64,000 bases of DNA from Cryptomeria japonica (GCF_030272615.1 NC_081409.1:650474468-650538467), one strand, 5' to 3'. Counted from the stretch's first letter, positions 1-11,965 are shown. Notes: generated from the letters alone by a model not told the origin. Made by a program: numbers and translations.

Positions 1-499
1 GATCTAGAGATATTTACAAGCAATGTGAATTGCACCACAACAACCACAACAACTTGGATCACTAGAATCATCACCATCTCTTTACCGAAGCTTAAGAACA
101 CCATCATAACTTACTATCAACCTGAGAGATTCGTTTGTGGATTTCCAAATCATGAACCAATTGAACTGAGGACACACATAAACATCCAGAATATATCCCA
201 CACATCCGCAACTAAAGATATTACAATTTTGGAGCAATACGAAGAAAAAAATAGAATACAAAATAACACGAACCAACTGAATAACATCCTCAATACTTGA
301 TCTCATAACTTGATCAAATAAACATGCAAACCTGTAAAACTAGGAATGAGCCATCTGCAGACAACATACTAGAAACCCTTTAATTTGCATCAGGTCATCT
401 GCAACACACATGCTAATACAACTCGTCCAACCAAATTGCAACATTGGAATACACAAAAGAATATATTGACATCAATGACAACACATCATTCCAGCAAAC
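1..499. other. Unassigned AT-rich flank of the gypsy remnant
   Basis: No recognisable coding domain on either strand. The integrase expected downstream of the adjoining minus-strand gypsy RNase H is not visible here, so the element is truncated or replaced at about position 500. Confidence 0.5.
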
Positions 500-1730
500 T
501 TTTTCAGCAATATCCAACAAACTCTACAAAAACTTGACCCATTTCAAATGCCTTTGATTTAAATTTCCATGAATATTTAAATACTGTAAAGCTTGATGAT
601 CAGTAAATACAACAAACTCTTTTAGCAGAATATAATGTCTGCATTTCCTCAATGCCTAAACTATGTCATAAAACTCTTGATCATAAACATAATATTTTCT
701 CCTCGTACATTCAAATTTCACTAAAATAAGAAATTGTTTTACCTTCTTGACTCAAAACAACTCTAATGGCATTTTCACTAGCATCACAATCTACTTGAAA
801 TGCCTTATTAAAATTTGGAAGTGCCAAAATAGGTTACTCTTTAACTTTTCTTTTCAAAAAATCAAAACTCTTTGCTTCTCCCATAGTCCACCTAAACTCT
901 TTTCTATCCCCTAGCATTGTTTCAATTAAGGGTCCACAAATACTATTGAAATTTTTCATAACCTTTCTATAAAAATTAAGAAAACCACGAAAAGATCTCA
1001 ACTCAATAGCACTCCTTGGGGTAGTCCATTCAAGGATAGTCTTTACTTTCTCTGTTACATTTTAAGACCATCTTCTGAGACAACAAATCCCAGGTACACT
1101 AACTCCTTCACAAAGCTGCACTTCTTTAGGTTAATCAATAACTTTTCTTCTCTTAACTTCTCAAAGACCGTATGATACACAATATATGCTTCTCCAATAT
1201 TTTAGTTAAAATAAGAATTTATCATCCAAGTAAACAATAACAAACTTACCCAAAAACTCTTTTAATACCTCATTCATGAGCTGCATGAACGTGCCTAGTG
1301 TATTGGTTTCCGAAAAGGCATGGCTAACCACTCATATGACCCCTCCTTTGTTTTGAAGGTTGTTTTCCATTTATCTCCTTCTCTATTGTGGATTTGGTTA
1401 TATCCAATCTTCAAATCTATCTTTGTGAAGTACCCAGCTCGACTCAAACAACCCATAATATTATCTATCCTCAACAAAGGAAATCTACACTTGATAGTAA
1501 TCTTATCGATATCTCGGGAGTCTGTACACATCCTCCACTCTCCATTTTTTTTTAGTGATAGTACTACGGGTACTACACATGAACTCTAACTCTCTCGAGT
1601 CATCCCTTTTTGCAATCTCTTGCAATAGTTTGTTCAACTCTTCACTCTTTTCTAGGGTCATTCTATGGGTTGCGTTGTTTGGAAAATTGGCTTCAAGAAT
1701 CAAGTCCATTTGATGACTAATCTTTCTCAC
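500..1730 (-). pseudogene. Ty3/gypsy reverse transcriptase and RNase H, decayed
   Basis: The minus-strand translation gives the gypsy RT N-terminal blocks: a region resembling NKITIKxRFPLPRID, then YFTKIDLKIGYNQI, then WKTTFKTKEGxYEWLAMPF. Further on, at lower coordinates, come an FVIVYLDD-like active-site block near 1235 and an RNase H region with QVDCDASENA (about 780-800) and VVFTDHQALQYL (about 580-610). Frame changes occur near 1500 and 1290, and stop codons occur downstream. The enzyme would copy element RNA in virus-like particles, but this copy cannot make an intact protein. Assignment to Ty3/gypsy is firm; the lineage is not. Confidence 0.88.
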
Positions 1731-1739
1731 TGGCGATAA

Positions 1740-2820
1740 TTTGTCAAGACATTATCATATACAATTTATTGTTCAACTCAGCCAACAAATTTGTAACTTC
1801 CATAGGTGTATCTTCTACTTCCTCTTTATCAACTTTAAGAATTCAATGGAAACACATATGTTCATGCTTCATGTTGTCTAAAAATTTTCTTCCATCAACT
1901 AAACATATTCTTGTATTACTACATACCGTTTCCTCTATTTCCTTCAATGGCTTCGCCTTGTGTCAAAACCCATCCTTTATCAAAGAATAGGTATTTGCAT
2001 ACCCATCATGTATTGCATGTTGGTCAAATTACCATGGTCTTCCTACTAACATATGGCAAACATCCATAGGCATAATATCACATAATACCTCATCATGATA
2101 GTTTCGAATATTGAATTTGACTAGACATTGCTCATTGACCAAAACCTTGTGGTCCTTATGTAACCAAGCAATTCAATGGGGATTTTGGTGTCCTATTCTT
2201 TGTAATTTTGATTTACCAACCATATTCTCTAAAACAAGGTTATCAATACTACCACCATCTATAATAATATTGAAAAAATTACCATTGCACTTACATCTTG
2301 TGTGAAACGGATTCTTTCTTTGGGTTGGCTCTTTCTCATCATTCAGCAAAGCTCTTCTAGTAATAAGAACCTCTCCTCAGTCTCCATCTTCAAAATGTTT
2401 AGACTTAACATCTTCATCTACATGGGCAATTTGTGCTTTAATCTCAGGTCTTCGACTTGTCCTTCCTTGACGTTGAGGACAATCACAGGCTTTATGTTCT
2501 TCTTCTCCATACTGTAAACATGTTCCACGAAAGCCTCCTCTTCCTGGTACTAGTCCTCTTCCTCTTCCTCTTTGATCTCCATTATTTTGATCACAGAGAA
2601 AGTAGGAATTATTTCGATCACAGAGAAAGTAGGAATTATTTCCCTTCTAATTTTGACTACTACTAAATTCTTTGTTCTTCCTTTGGTCTTCATTTCAACC
2701 TCCATAAGATCATTCAATAGCTTTTCCACCATGAGCTCTTCCATTTTTCTTTCTCTCAAATATTTTGTTTAGCTTCTCTTCTACCTTCAAAGCAAATTAA
2801 TATGTATCTTCAATGGTAGA
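1740..2820 (-). pseudogene. Ty3/gypsy gag C-terminus, zinc knuckle and protease region
   Basis: On the minus strand there is a stretch with VEEKLNKIFERKKMEELM, a basic stretch, then a degraded CCHC knuckle near 2500-2540 (C, Y in place of the second C, H, C). A protease-like segment follows at about 2300-1750, with a DGGSIDNLV motif close to the aspartic protease DxGSxxN core and a DVCHMLVGRPWQFD motif. Several stops interrupt it. A 27 bp exact tandem duplication at 2589-2642 adds nine codons just upstream of the knuckle. This is the normal gypsy context between gag and RT. Confidence 0.8.
2589..2642. repeat. 27 bp tandem duplication in gypsy gag
   Basis: Two identical 27 bp units (2589-2615 and 2616-2642) lie side by side. 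The unit length is a multiple of three, so the reading frame is kept. Confidence 0.95.
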
Positions 2821-2825
2821 CATTC

Positions 2826-3612
2826 TGATGCAGGAGCATCCCTGGTTCATAGCAATCTTGCATCAACCAAAAACATTTTCCTTTTTGTTTTGTTTTCTAT
2901 TTGCAGTTTTAGTTTTCCTTTTTGTGTGTCTCGGTTTTAGCTCACCGAATCCTATCAAGTTGGATTCTACTTGAAGACTTGATCATCTTTCTTGCTTCCA
3001 AACTGCATCGCATTTGGAGAATTTTCTGGCAAGATATCATTATCGGTTTCCATGACAGTTTCCTGTTACCGATTGCCTAGACCTATTCTAGTGATCTACT
3101 GGAACCCATTCCAAAGCTTGCAGAGTCTTGGGCATTGATTCTGATGTTCCTTGGCACGTGGCCGGCCTTTTCCCGTGATCTACGTTTCATCCTTTGGATT
3201 TTTCGGAGGAATCTCTTGGTGAAGGTCGACCTTGTTATTTTTCATGTTAGGTCTTGTTCTTCAAGTTTTAATCCCTTTTGGGCTGATTGGATCCTTTGGA
3301 TCGATATATATATATTTGTAATTGCGCATTAGAATAGGAATAGAAATCAATCAATCAGAGAATGAAGTAGCTAGACTGTGCATAGAAGATAGATCTTAAG
3401 ATTCAAGGTCCCCGTTGTGACCTATTCTACCAAGCTTGTGAGTCGGTATGTTGTAACCCGGTTGTTACTGGTTGGATGTAATCAAATTTCATGCAATCAA
3501 ACAATCTGTTCTGCATTACCTCCATCATATCTTTGTGTTTCCATTGTGTTTACTCTTGTTGATCGGTCTAGATTGATCTATTTGAGGTCCCTCCTCACCG
3601 GTGACTGTTTCG
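2826..3612 (+). repeat. Solo LTR inserted in gypsy gag, TSD CATTC
   Basis: A 787 bp block begins TGATGCAGGAGCATCC and is flanked on both sides by CATTC (2821-2825 and 3613-3617). Removing the block and one CATTC restores a continuous gag frame across the join, which confirms the ends. The 3' end reads TTTCG where CA is expected, so the last base has probably changed. The first 45 bases resemble the start of the LTR at 4404-5145 read on its own strand, so the two LTRs are related families inserted in opposite orientations. Confidence 0.85.
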
Positions 3613-3617
3613 CATTC

Positions 3618-4301
3618 TTACCAAACTTAACTCTTCTTAAATACTCCGATTCAACCCATTTATGTAACACACAACATTTTTCTTGTTGGGCTCGAATGGC
3701 ATATTCTTATCAACACACAATAGAACTCTTCTATATACTCTTTGACAAATTTGTGTGCATGCTTCAACCCTTGCATCTTTTTCAAAAAATTGTGTTTATA
3801 GTCAACAAGAATGAATTGTCTCTTCAATTTATCCACCATTCGATCCCATTTGGTTATTTTCTCTTTACCTCTTCTATTTCTCTCTAACGAAACTTATTTG
3901 CACCAGCTACTCACATGGCCCTTTAGTTTGGTCTTCACAAACTTGATCCATTCAGCATCACCCACTTCTTCATACTCAAATTATTCTTCCATATCATTGG
4001 TTGAGTTGATCAACTCTTCTAGATTGAAATTTCTTGAATATGTGGAAACTTCAATCTTTGGCCTTTTTTCAATCATAGAAATGACCCTAAAAAACCTATC
4101 CTCATCAAGATCTTTTGCTACTTCTTGTTCTCCTTCAAACTAGTCTTCTTCATCAAATTCATCCCCACTTTCATCTCTTGTCCTAATATCAGATCCTCTT
4201 TACAACTACTCTTGCAATGCTTGGAATTGTCTTTGGAGGGCTCTAAAACCTTCTACTATTACACTAGCATTTCTTCCACTATGGTTCCTTTGTGGAGGCA
4301 T
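3618..4301 (-). pseudogene. Ty3/gypsy gag N-terminal half
   Basis: The start codon is at 4301-4299 and begins MPPQRNHSGRN. The typical retrotransposon gag core follows: an acidic stretch, a TWxxMxxxLxxQF-like region read here as KWDRMVDKLKRQFI, then KMQGLKHAHKFVKEYIEEF and a YINGL motif. Stops occur in several places, for example after ALQE. Gag forms the particle that encloses element RNA. The remainder continues beyond the solo LTR at 2826-3612. Confidence 0.85.
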
Positions 4302-4403
4302 TTTATTACTTTTCTCATAGACCCACAACTACAGTCCTAATGCAAACTGCCTCACGTTCGGTGATCTATTTATGTAATCAGGGACTTCTGGTTTGGTACC
4401 ACA

Positions 4404-5145
4404 TGATGAAGGGCACTACCCTTACAAACAAAAACACACAACAACAATAGAGAAATAAACAAAAAATACAACAGAGGAAACACTCTCTTTCCATTATCTT
4501 AATGAAATAAAATTACACATTCAAAAAATAACATGTGTACAGCCACATGGACATTCTCATTACAATAATTTGCAATCCAAAGCCACAATTTGCACCATCA
4601 GAACTATCCCTACCACCCCCGTTCATCTTCTTTATATAAAATTTATAACAGTTGTAGAATATCTAGAAAGTGGAATCCCCTAGTTTTAGGCACCACAACC
4701 CTAACCAACCAACTTTTAGCTTAAGAAAATATTTTGTTAAATTTTTAGCTTGTGAATCTCTAGGAGCCATAACTTTCAAACCAATCGTCAGATTTTTGAC
4801 CATCATACATTGTTAGAAAGCTTGTGAGGAGATATATAGTGGCAACATTTGCTGATGCAATGTTGGTCAACTTTTGAGCCCATCTAAATCCTCTAAGGCC
4901 CTTAAAAAGCATTTGTGATTTTTATTAGAGAAATTTTCTAAAAAAATTGAATGTCTCAAATGCCACAAGATATTGGGATAATTCATTCACATTGTTCACC
5001 ATCTAGGAGGTCTATGTAAGATTTCATGCAAAAATGACAACTTACTAAAAATAGTAATTTTATCGTTATTAGCCCTTATTGACAAAATAAACAGTAATTT
5101 TGGGTGATGCGAGATTGCTCATACACCATGGATGCTCCTCCATCA
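4404..5145 (-). repeat. 5' LTR of the minus-strand gypsy remnant, with adjacent PBS-like site
   Basis: The ends are TGATGAAGGG at 4404 and the complement of TGATGGAGG at 5145, giving imperfect terminal inverted repeats. Just inside the element, at about 4391-4402, the minus strand reads TGTGGTACCAAACC, a possible primer-binding site. Gag starts 100 bases further on. No second LTR is in the window, so the end assignment rests on TIR similarity and on resemblance to the solo LTR at 2826. Confidence 0.65.
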
Positions 5146-5150
5146 TTGTA

Positions 5151-6862
5151 GTAGTACTAGTAAAAATACAATGCAAAGATAATTCGGCCAAAGGCCCTCA
5201 TTTATCTCAAATTTGATGACATGAAAATATTTTTTAAAATGTCCTTTTTTGTCTATGATGTTTGTTGGTTCCCAAAACTGTAGGTTGTCAAACCCTAATA
5301 GTATGTCAAGCTTTATGATTGGGTTTAACACTGATTTTGGCCAATGAACGAGAATCAACCTTGAAGAGGATTGAATTCTCCTGCACTTCTGGTTTTGCTG
5401 TACCAAGGCGTGTGAACCTTATATCTCACCATTCAACATCCTTGCAATATTCAATGATGGTGATAAAGCAAATGATATTAAGATTTGTTGAATTACAATT
5501 CTCACCTAGTATGGTATGCTCTTTGTTTCTATTCAACATTGACATGAAATGTAATAGAAAACTAAAACTAAGACATAATACAACAACTAAAAAAAAATCA
5601 ACTTCTTCAAATTGTAAACCAATTCAATGAATGTATTGGGAAAAGAATCAAATTGGTGCCTTGATCCAAGGTAATAGAGTCAAATTCAGGAATAATATGC
5701 ATGTCATCCAGTGGTTGTAACTCAAGTTGTTTGGCACTTAATTGTTTATGCCTTACATAAATGTGCAAGCAACTCTATCACAAAGCCCTACTTATAGATC
5801 CAAATTGACCTTTTAAACCACTGTGATTAACTCAATATAATTTAATTTCTCCTTGAGAAAACCCACTAAACCAATCAGACACATGGATTAATGTACATGG
5901 ACAAATCAGAAATATCCTTGATACCTTGATTCATGTGACAAGAAAAAATACAATCTAGAGAGGCCTAAATGATATTGTTTTATTTTATCAACAAACAATT
6001 GAAACCAAGTATGCAACATCAATTATTCTGAAATAACTTATTACCAAATCAAAATTTACACTAGATATGCCTCCTTTTCCCCTAAAAAACCCTAGAAAAT
6101 TATAATATTTCTTTTTTTCTCCTTTTTCTTATTGGGCCTTGGTTTCCTTTTCTATAAGCAAAGGAAGGGCAATTCCATTAGTTCCCACCTCTCAGGTAAT
6201 TGTTTGTAATTTCCATTTTACGAAAACAAAATTACACAATTATATTTTACCTCTTCAAACATTTCAAGCTTTGTTAATTTCTTTTAGAAATCAGACCAAA
6301 GTCCATGAGGAAGAACCCAATCTGAAGGGTGTGGAAAACCAAGCTCATTTTCTGGCCAACAACATCAGTCTTGCTTTTAATAACTTTCATTTGTTCCAAA
6401 TTTTTGTCCTTGTCACCAATGCATATGTAATACAAAGATTTTGGGCAGTGTTTCTCTTGTATTTAACTTTTACCCATGAGCATTCTTTCTATGAAATTAT
6501 TTATTTTATGTCTTAACAACAAAATCATTCCCCGCATTCTACTCAAATAATTTTCATCATGCTTCTGAATATAAATTATACCTAATCAATCATTCCCTAT
6601 GAAAAGTGTGTTACCCTTTTGGTAAAAACCATTTGCTGTTGATAACTCTCACTTCATTGTAATTCATTTACCTTTGTTAAAAAATCACCATGTTGGCAAA
6701 TAAAATCACCCTCCAAGTGTCAAATTTATCAAATATTAAAACTATGTGGCTTTTGTGATCAAAATAACACAATTTACTGTATTTGTTGTGTACTATTATC
6801 ATTTTCCCTATATTTTTCTATTCTGTGTTTTGAGTTATTTCCATTCACATTCTCTATACACA
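5151..6862. other. Unassigned intergenic sequence
   Basis: No domain was recognised. A 125-codon open stretch at 6139-6516 on the plus strand has acceptable splice-like sites (CTCAG/GTAATTG near 6196 and TTTTAG/AAATC near 6288), but no recognisable protein. Confidence 0.4.
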
Positions 6863-6867
6863 TCTAA

Positions 6868-7217
6868 TGTTGGCGTACATGGACTCCAGTTGGACTCTTC
6901 TAATCTCCCCTGCCTCCATATCCTAACTACTCCAACCATCGCATTCACTCATCCTTCTCGAGTCTTCTTCTTCTTTGTTTTTGATGCATCTAGATGGTTA
7001 GAGTTTTAGCGCACGCATTCTAGAAACCTCTGTTGTTTTTTACATGGGTACAAGGCATGAGAAACTCTATATAATGCAAAAGTAGTGATGGGCAACTCTG
7101 TTTTCTGAAGGAATTTTTATAAACTGTTTAATAAATTGTTTTGGCAAAGGGCATTAATATTATCAGTTTTGATATTACTTACTGTTTGTTGCAGTTTTGT
7201 GTTCTTTCTCCTCTTCA
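6868..7217 (+). repeat. 5' LTR of copia-1 (350 bp)
   Basis: Starts TGTTGGCG and ends CTCTTCA. The first 173 bases match the 3' LTR at about 95%, with the differences I counted all being transitions. The rest (7041-7217) shares only short words with the other LTR. Confidence 0.93.
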
Positions 7218-7220
7218 AAC

Positions 7221-7232
7221 TGGTATCAGAGC
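7221..7232 (+). promoter_or_regulatory. Primer-binding site of copia-1
   Basis: TGGTATCAGAGC, complementary to the 3' end of initiator tRNA-Met, three bases after the 5' LTR. This is the usual primer for plant copia minus-strand synthesis. Confidence 0.95.
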
Positions 7233-7409
7233 AAGGTTCGTGGATTGTTGAAGGGTGCAGAAGCTTGAAATGGAGTAGGAGACATTTGCTGGAAATTATC
7301 AACCACTGAAGCCAGGGATAGGTTATTGCTGGAAAAAGCTTTTCTGCTATAGCAAGAAGACAAAGAAAAACAAAGAAACGCAGAGGCAAAGTTTTATTCT
7401 GCAAAAATT

Positions 7410-8345
7410 ATGGTAGGAACAAGTGGAAGTATTTCACAACCACAGATTCCAATTTTTAATGGCAAAAATTATGACTTTTGGAGTATTAAAATGAAACCTT
7501 TATTTTGCTCCCAGGGTATTTGGAATTTTGTTGAAAATGGGTTCCTTGAACCAATAAATCAATAAGCATATCAAGCACTTTCACAAGCTGAGAAAGACTT
7601 GCTAGAGGAAAACAAGAAGAAAGATGCAAAGGCACTATTTTTCATTCAACAAGCAATGGAGAAATCAATCTTTCCAAAGGTTGTAGCTGCCACAAGATCA
7701 AAGCAAGCATGGGACAGTTTGCAAACAACATACCAAGGCACAGGCAAGGTAATAATAGCAAAATTACAAATACTTAGAAGGGATTTTGAAAATCTGCAAA
7801 TGAAGAACTTAGATTCAATAGATTCATTTTTTACTCATGCAATATCAATAGTAAATCAGCTAAGGTCCTATGGAGACACTATTGAGGATCAAAAGATTGT
7901 AGAGAAAATACTTAGAAGTCTATCTGCCAAGTTTGATGCAGTTGTAATAGCCTTTCAAAAGGCCAAAGATCTTTCTCAACTATTAGTAGATGAATTAATG
8001 GGGTCACTTTTAGTGCATGAGCAAAGAATAAATCGATCAGGGACATCATCATTGGAAAATGCATTCAAGACTCAAGTTTCTTTTGGCAAAACAAGAGGGA
8101 GATCAAATCACAACAGAGGTAGAGAGCGTTTTACACCAAGGGGAGGAAGAGAAAATACACAATTTGAAAGTAGAAGACCAGCATCGAGCCCACATGCCCA
8201 TTCTACACCAACAAGAGGAAGGGGGAGCAGTCATTTTCATAGCCATCATCAAGGAGAAAGGTATGATAAATCAAACATCCAATGTCATTATTGCAATAAA
8301 TTTGGGCATTTTGTATCAGACTATAGAAAAAAAAAAATGATATGA
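7410..8345 (+). pseudogene. copia-1 gag
   Basis: Starts at the ATG at 7410, about 190 bases after the 5' LTR. The N-terminus carries the plant copia gag signature IFNGKNYDFWSIKMKPLF, followed by a UBN2-like helical core (KALFFIQQAMEKSIFPK, LRRDFENLQMKN, LVDELMGSLLVHE). A basic RG-rich stretch and a CCHC knuckle CHYCNKFGHFVSDY come last; the final cysteine is now tyrosine. A stop falls early (codon after EPINQ, about 7563), so the longest intact part begins near 7599. The frame is lost at the poly-A run near 8330, which separates gag from pol. Confidence 0.93.
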
Positions 8346-9303
8346 ACAAGCAAAAGGCACATTTTACAAATGAAAACCAGACAAACACTAGTGAGCAAGA
8401 CACCATATTAATAACATGCAATGTAGCACAAGAGAGTTCCAAAGAAGTTTGGTTCCTAGATAGTGATAGTAATCATATGAGTTGTAATAAGGAGATGTTT
8501 GCAACAATGGATGATTCAGTAAAATCAAAAGTAAATTGGGAAATGATCAACGAGTTTCAGTCATGGGCAAAGGGTCAATTAATATAAGAACTAAGCAAGG
8601 TGAAGAAAAACATATTTCTGATATATACTATGTTCCTGGATTGCAACACAACCTCATAAGCATTGGACAACTAGTGCAAATAGGATATAGAATATACTTT
8701 GAAAATAGTGAATGTGTGATTCTAGACAAGAAACCAAGCAATAGGCTGATTGCAAAAGTTGAAATGACAAAAAACAGGATGTTTCCATTAAGAATTCATA
8801 GTGAACTATTTATAGAGCCACAAGAATCGCAAAAGGTTGTTGAATTAGCTTTCAAAGCCTCATATAAAAATGAAACTTGGTTATGGCATTTAAGGTTTGG
8901 GCATTTAAACTTCAAAGGGTTACAACTATTGTACAAGAAGAAAATGGTATATGGGCTGCCACCAATAGAGCCACTTAAGACCACATGTGAGAGTTGCATA
9001 TTGGCAAAGCAACATAGAAAATAATTTCCAATTGGAGAGTCGTATAGGGCAAAACATCCACTTGAGATAGTACATTCAGACCTTTGTGGACCTATGCAAA
9101 CACCTTCCATAAGTGGAAAGCTTTATTTATTGACATTTATTGATGATTTCAGCAGAAAAGTATGGGTTTATTTCTTGAAATATAAATCAGATGTATTTGG
9201 TATTTTTAAGGAGTTCAAGGCAAAAGTTGAGAAAGAAAGTGGATACTATATTAAAACATTGAGAACCGATCAAGGTGGAGAGTACATATCAATTGATTTT
9301 TAG
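8342..9303 (+). pseudogene. copia-1 protease, GAG-pre-integrase and integrase N-terminal part
   Basis: In the frame after the first shift comes the protease region, where the usual DSG core reads WFLDSDSNHMS with a three-base loss, so the active site is damaged. A second frame change occurs near 8530. The next frame has YYVPGLQHNLISIGQL and the HHCC-type zinc region of integrase (WHLRFGHLN and CESCILAKQHRK), ending at a stop at 9022. Reopened, the integrase core follows with HSDLCGPM and RTDQGGEY, which supply two of the three DDE acids. Another stop is at 9301-9303. Confidence 0.92.
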
Positions 9304-11604
9304 AATTTTTGCAAAGAAAATGGCATAAATAAACACTTTACAGCAAGGTATACTCCTCAACAAAATGGAGTAGCTAAGAGAAATAATAGAACAATTATGG
9401 AAATGGCACGAAGTATGATAAAAACAAAACATCTACCAAATGAGTATTGGGCGGAAGCGGTTGCATGCTCGGTATACATATTAAATAGGTGTCCAACAAA
9501 AGCAGTGATAAATAAAACACCAGAAGAAGCCTGGAGCAAAAAGAAGCATAACATATCACATTTAAGAGTTTTTGGTTGTGTGTCATACTCCTTGATACCT
9601 CAAGAGTTGAGAAAGAAACTAGATGATAGAGGAGAGAAGTGCATATTTGTGGGATATAGTGAACAATCCAAGGCATATAAGTTGTACAATCCTATCACAA
9701 AGAAGCTGATTATAAGCCGTGATGTTGAGTTTGTTGAAGATGAAGCATGGGATGACAGCATAGACAAAACAACTACAGTTGCAACTAGTGTTCCACAAGA
9801 GATTGAAGAGAATGAAACTCAAGTTGAGAATCCTACTACACAAGCAAATGCACCTACAACGCCTTCTAAAGAACCTAGCACTCCAAATGCTACAACACCA
9901 ACAAGTAATAATGGCAATGAATCTTCTAATCCAACACTTGCATCACTAAGATCAAGATCCATAAACACTTCAAAGAAGACACGTAGTCTAAGGGAGATTT
10001 ATGATGAAATCCAAGAGGCTAGAAATGATGATATATGCGCTAATTTTGCATTCTTGATACAAGCTGATCCAATTTACTTTGAAGATGCTATTAAATATGA
10101 TAAATGGATTGCAACCATGGATGAAGAAATCCAATCCATTGAAAAGAATCAAACTTGGGATCTAGTTGAGCTCCCTAAAGACAAGGATGTGATTGGAGTT
10201 AAGTGGGTTTACAAAACAAAGTATAATGCTGATGGAAAAGTAGAGAAACACAAGGCAAGATTAGTGGCTAAAGGCTTTGCACAACAACCGGGTATAGACT
10301 ACAATGAAACATTTGCACCCGTGGCAAGATTGGATACAATAAGGATGGTCTTGTCTGTAGCAGCTCAAAACAACTATAAAGTTTTCCCAATGGACGTTAA
10401 ATCAGCATTCTTGAATGGTAATTTAGAAGAAGAAGTGTATGTAAATCAGCCACCTGGTTATGAAATTTTGGGACAAGAACATAAGGTATACAAACTGAAA
10501 AAGGCTCTATATGGTTTGAAGCAAGCTCCTAGAGCTTGGTACAATAGGATAGATTCTTATTTTGTGAACAATGGGTTTGGCAAGTGTGGCAATGAACCAA
10601 CTTTATATGTCAAAGTGAATGATAAAAAAAAAATCTTGATAGTTTGTTTATATGTAGATGATTTGATATTCACAGGTAACATGTCCATTGACTCATTCAA
10701 GGCAGCCATGAAAAAAGAATTTGATATGACTGATTTGGGGCTCACGAGATACTTTCTTGGCATGGAGGTAAGTCAAAATGATCAAGGCATTTTCATATGT
10801 CAAAGCATGTATGCTAATGATTTGATGAAGAGATTTAAGATGACAAATGTGAATCCAACACCTACATCCGTTGCTTTGGGTTTAAAACTTAGTAAGGATG
10901 ACAAAAGTCCTAGTGTTGATGCAACTTTATTCAAAATATTAGTTGGCAGCCTCATGTATCTAACTGCCACAAGACCAGATATTATGTATGGGGTTAGTCT
11001 TATTTCTAGATTCATGGATAAACCAAAAGAATCACATTGGAAAGCTGGAAATTTGTTTTTAAGGTATATAGCTGGAACAAAGAGTTTTGAGATTTTATAT
11101 ACATCTTCAGATGACTACAAACTGATTGGATATACAGATAGTGATTGGGGAGGTAGCATAGATGATAGAAAAAGCACTTCCAGGTATATCTTTCATCTTG
11201 GTTCCGGTGCTATCTCTTGGGCATCAAAGAAACAACCAATTGTCACCCTCTCATCAGCTGAAGCAGAATTTGTTGCAGCCACATCAACAACTTGCCAAGC
11301 AGTATGGATGAGGAGAGTACTTTCAAATTTGGGGCATCAACAAGAAGAACCTACGAAAATACATTGTGATAACAATTTCGCAATTGCTTTATCTAAAAAT
11401 CATGTCTTTCATAAACGGAGCAAGCATATTGATACAAGATATCATTTTATTCGAGAATTGGTGAACAATGGTGACATATATCTTCAGTTTTGCAGGTCCA
11501 ATGAACAACTAGCAGACATTTTCACAAAGCCTCTTGCAAAGAATGTTTTTGAACACCTCCAAGAAGGAATTGGTATTGTAGATATATATGGTAGTGAAGA
11601 TTAA
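9304..11604 (+). pseudogene. copia-1 integrase C-terminal part, reverse transcriptase and RNase H
   Basis: A 735-codon open frame (9397-11604) holds the integrase end, a Ser/Thr/Asn-rich linker, RT and RNase H. The third DDE residue, normally in QNGVAER, reads QNGVAKR (AAG at 9376-9378), so the integrase should be dead. RT motifs look intact: KARLVAKGFAQQPGIDY, MDVKSAFLNG, and the active site YVDDLIFTG at 10651. RNase H motifs are also present: YTDSDWGGS, SSAEAEFVA, HCDNNFAIALSKN and KHIDTRYHFIREL. The last codons lie just before the polypurine tract. The RT-RNase H half is well preserved compared with the gag and protease half. Confidence 0.95.
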
Positions 11605-11611
11605 GGGGGAG
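11601..11611 (+). promoter_or_regulatory. Polypurine tract of copia-1
   Basis: TTAAGGGGGAG directly precedes the 3' LTR start TGTTGG and is the expected plus-strand primer site. Confidence 0.92.
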
Positions 11612-11949
11612 TGTTGGCATACGTGGACTCCAGCTGGACTCTTCTAATCTCCCCTGCCTCCATATCCTAACCACTCCAACCACCACATTCACTCATCCTT
11701 CTCGAGTCTTCTTCTTCTCTGTTTTTGATGCATCTAGATGGTTAGAGTTTTAGCGCGCACATTCTAGAAACCTCTGTTGTTTTTGCTGCGAACAAGGCTC
11801 TGTTTTAAAAGAGAGCAGAAAATGTAATTCTCTGTTTTTGATGAATGATTGTGTAATGTCAAGAGAGCACTGGCAGCTCTATTTATTATTAAGGCATAAT
11901 ATAAACTGTTTTATACTCTGTTCTTCCCTATTGTTCTTTCTCCCCTTCA
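11612..11949 (+). repeat. 3' LTR of copia-1 (338 bp)
   Basis: Starts TGTTGGCA and ends CCCCTTCA, followed by the TCTAA duplication. Its last 165 bases differ strongly from the matching part of the 5' LTR. Confidence 0.93.
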
Positions 11950-11965
11950 TCTAACAGAGCATTTG

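Larger units (their letters stand above)
500..5145 (-). mobile_element. Degenerate Ty3/gypsy retrotransposon, minus strand, 3' part missing
   Basis: Read on the minus strand the order is 5' LTR (4404-5145), PBS-like site, gag (from 4301), zinc knuckle and protease region (about 2820-1740), then RT and RNase H (1730-500). This is the usual Ty3/gypsy order. Integrase and the 3' LTR are not seen, so the element was cut near position 500 or continues in altered form outside the window. Many stop codons and frameshifts make it a pseudogene. A plus-strand solo LTR sits inside gag at 2826-3612. Confidence 0.85.
6868..11949 (+). mobile_element. Nearly complete Ty1/copia retrotransposon (copia-1), TSD TCTAA
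   Basis: The element is 5082 bp with perfect 5 bp target duplications TCTAA at 6863-6867 and 11950-11954. It has a 350 bp 5' LTR, an initiator-tRNA-Met type PBS, gag, protease, integrase, RT, RNase H, a polypurine tract and a 338 bp 3' LTR, in canonical copia order. It is inactive: gag has an early stop, the protease motif is damaged, frame changes occur near 8335 and 8530, stops fall at 9022 and 9301, and the integrase catalytic glutamate is changed. It inserted beside the PPR pseudogene that starts at 11966. Confidence 0.97.

Noticed and set aside
6139-6516. 125-codon open frame with splice-like sites
   Set aside because: No recognisable domain and no paralogue in the window; the splice-like sites alone are weak evidence.
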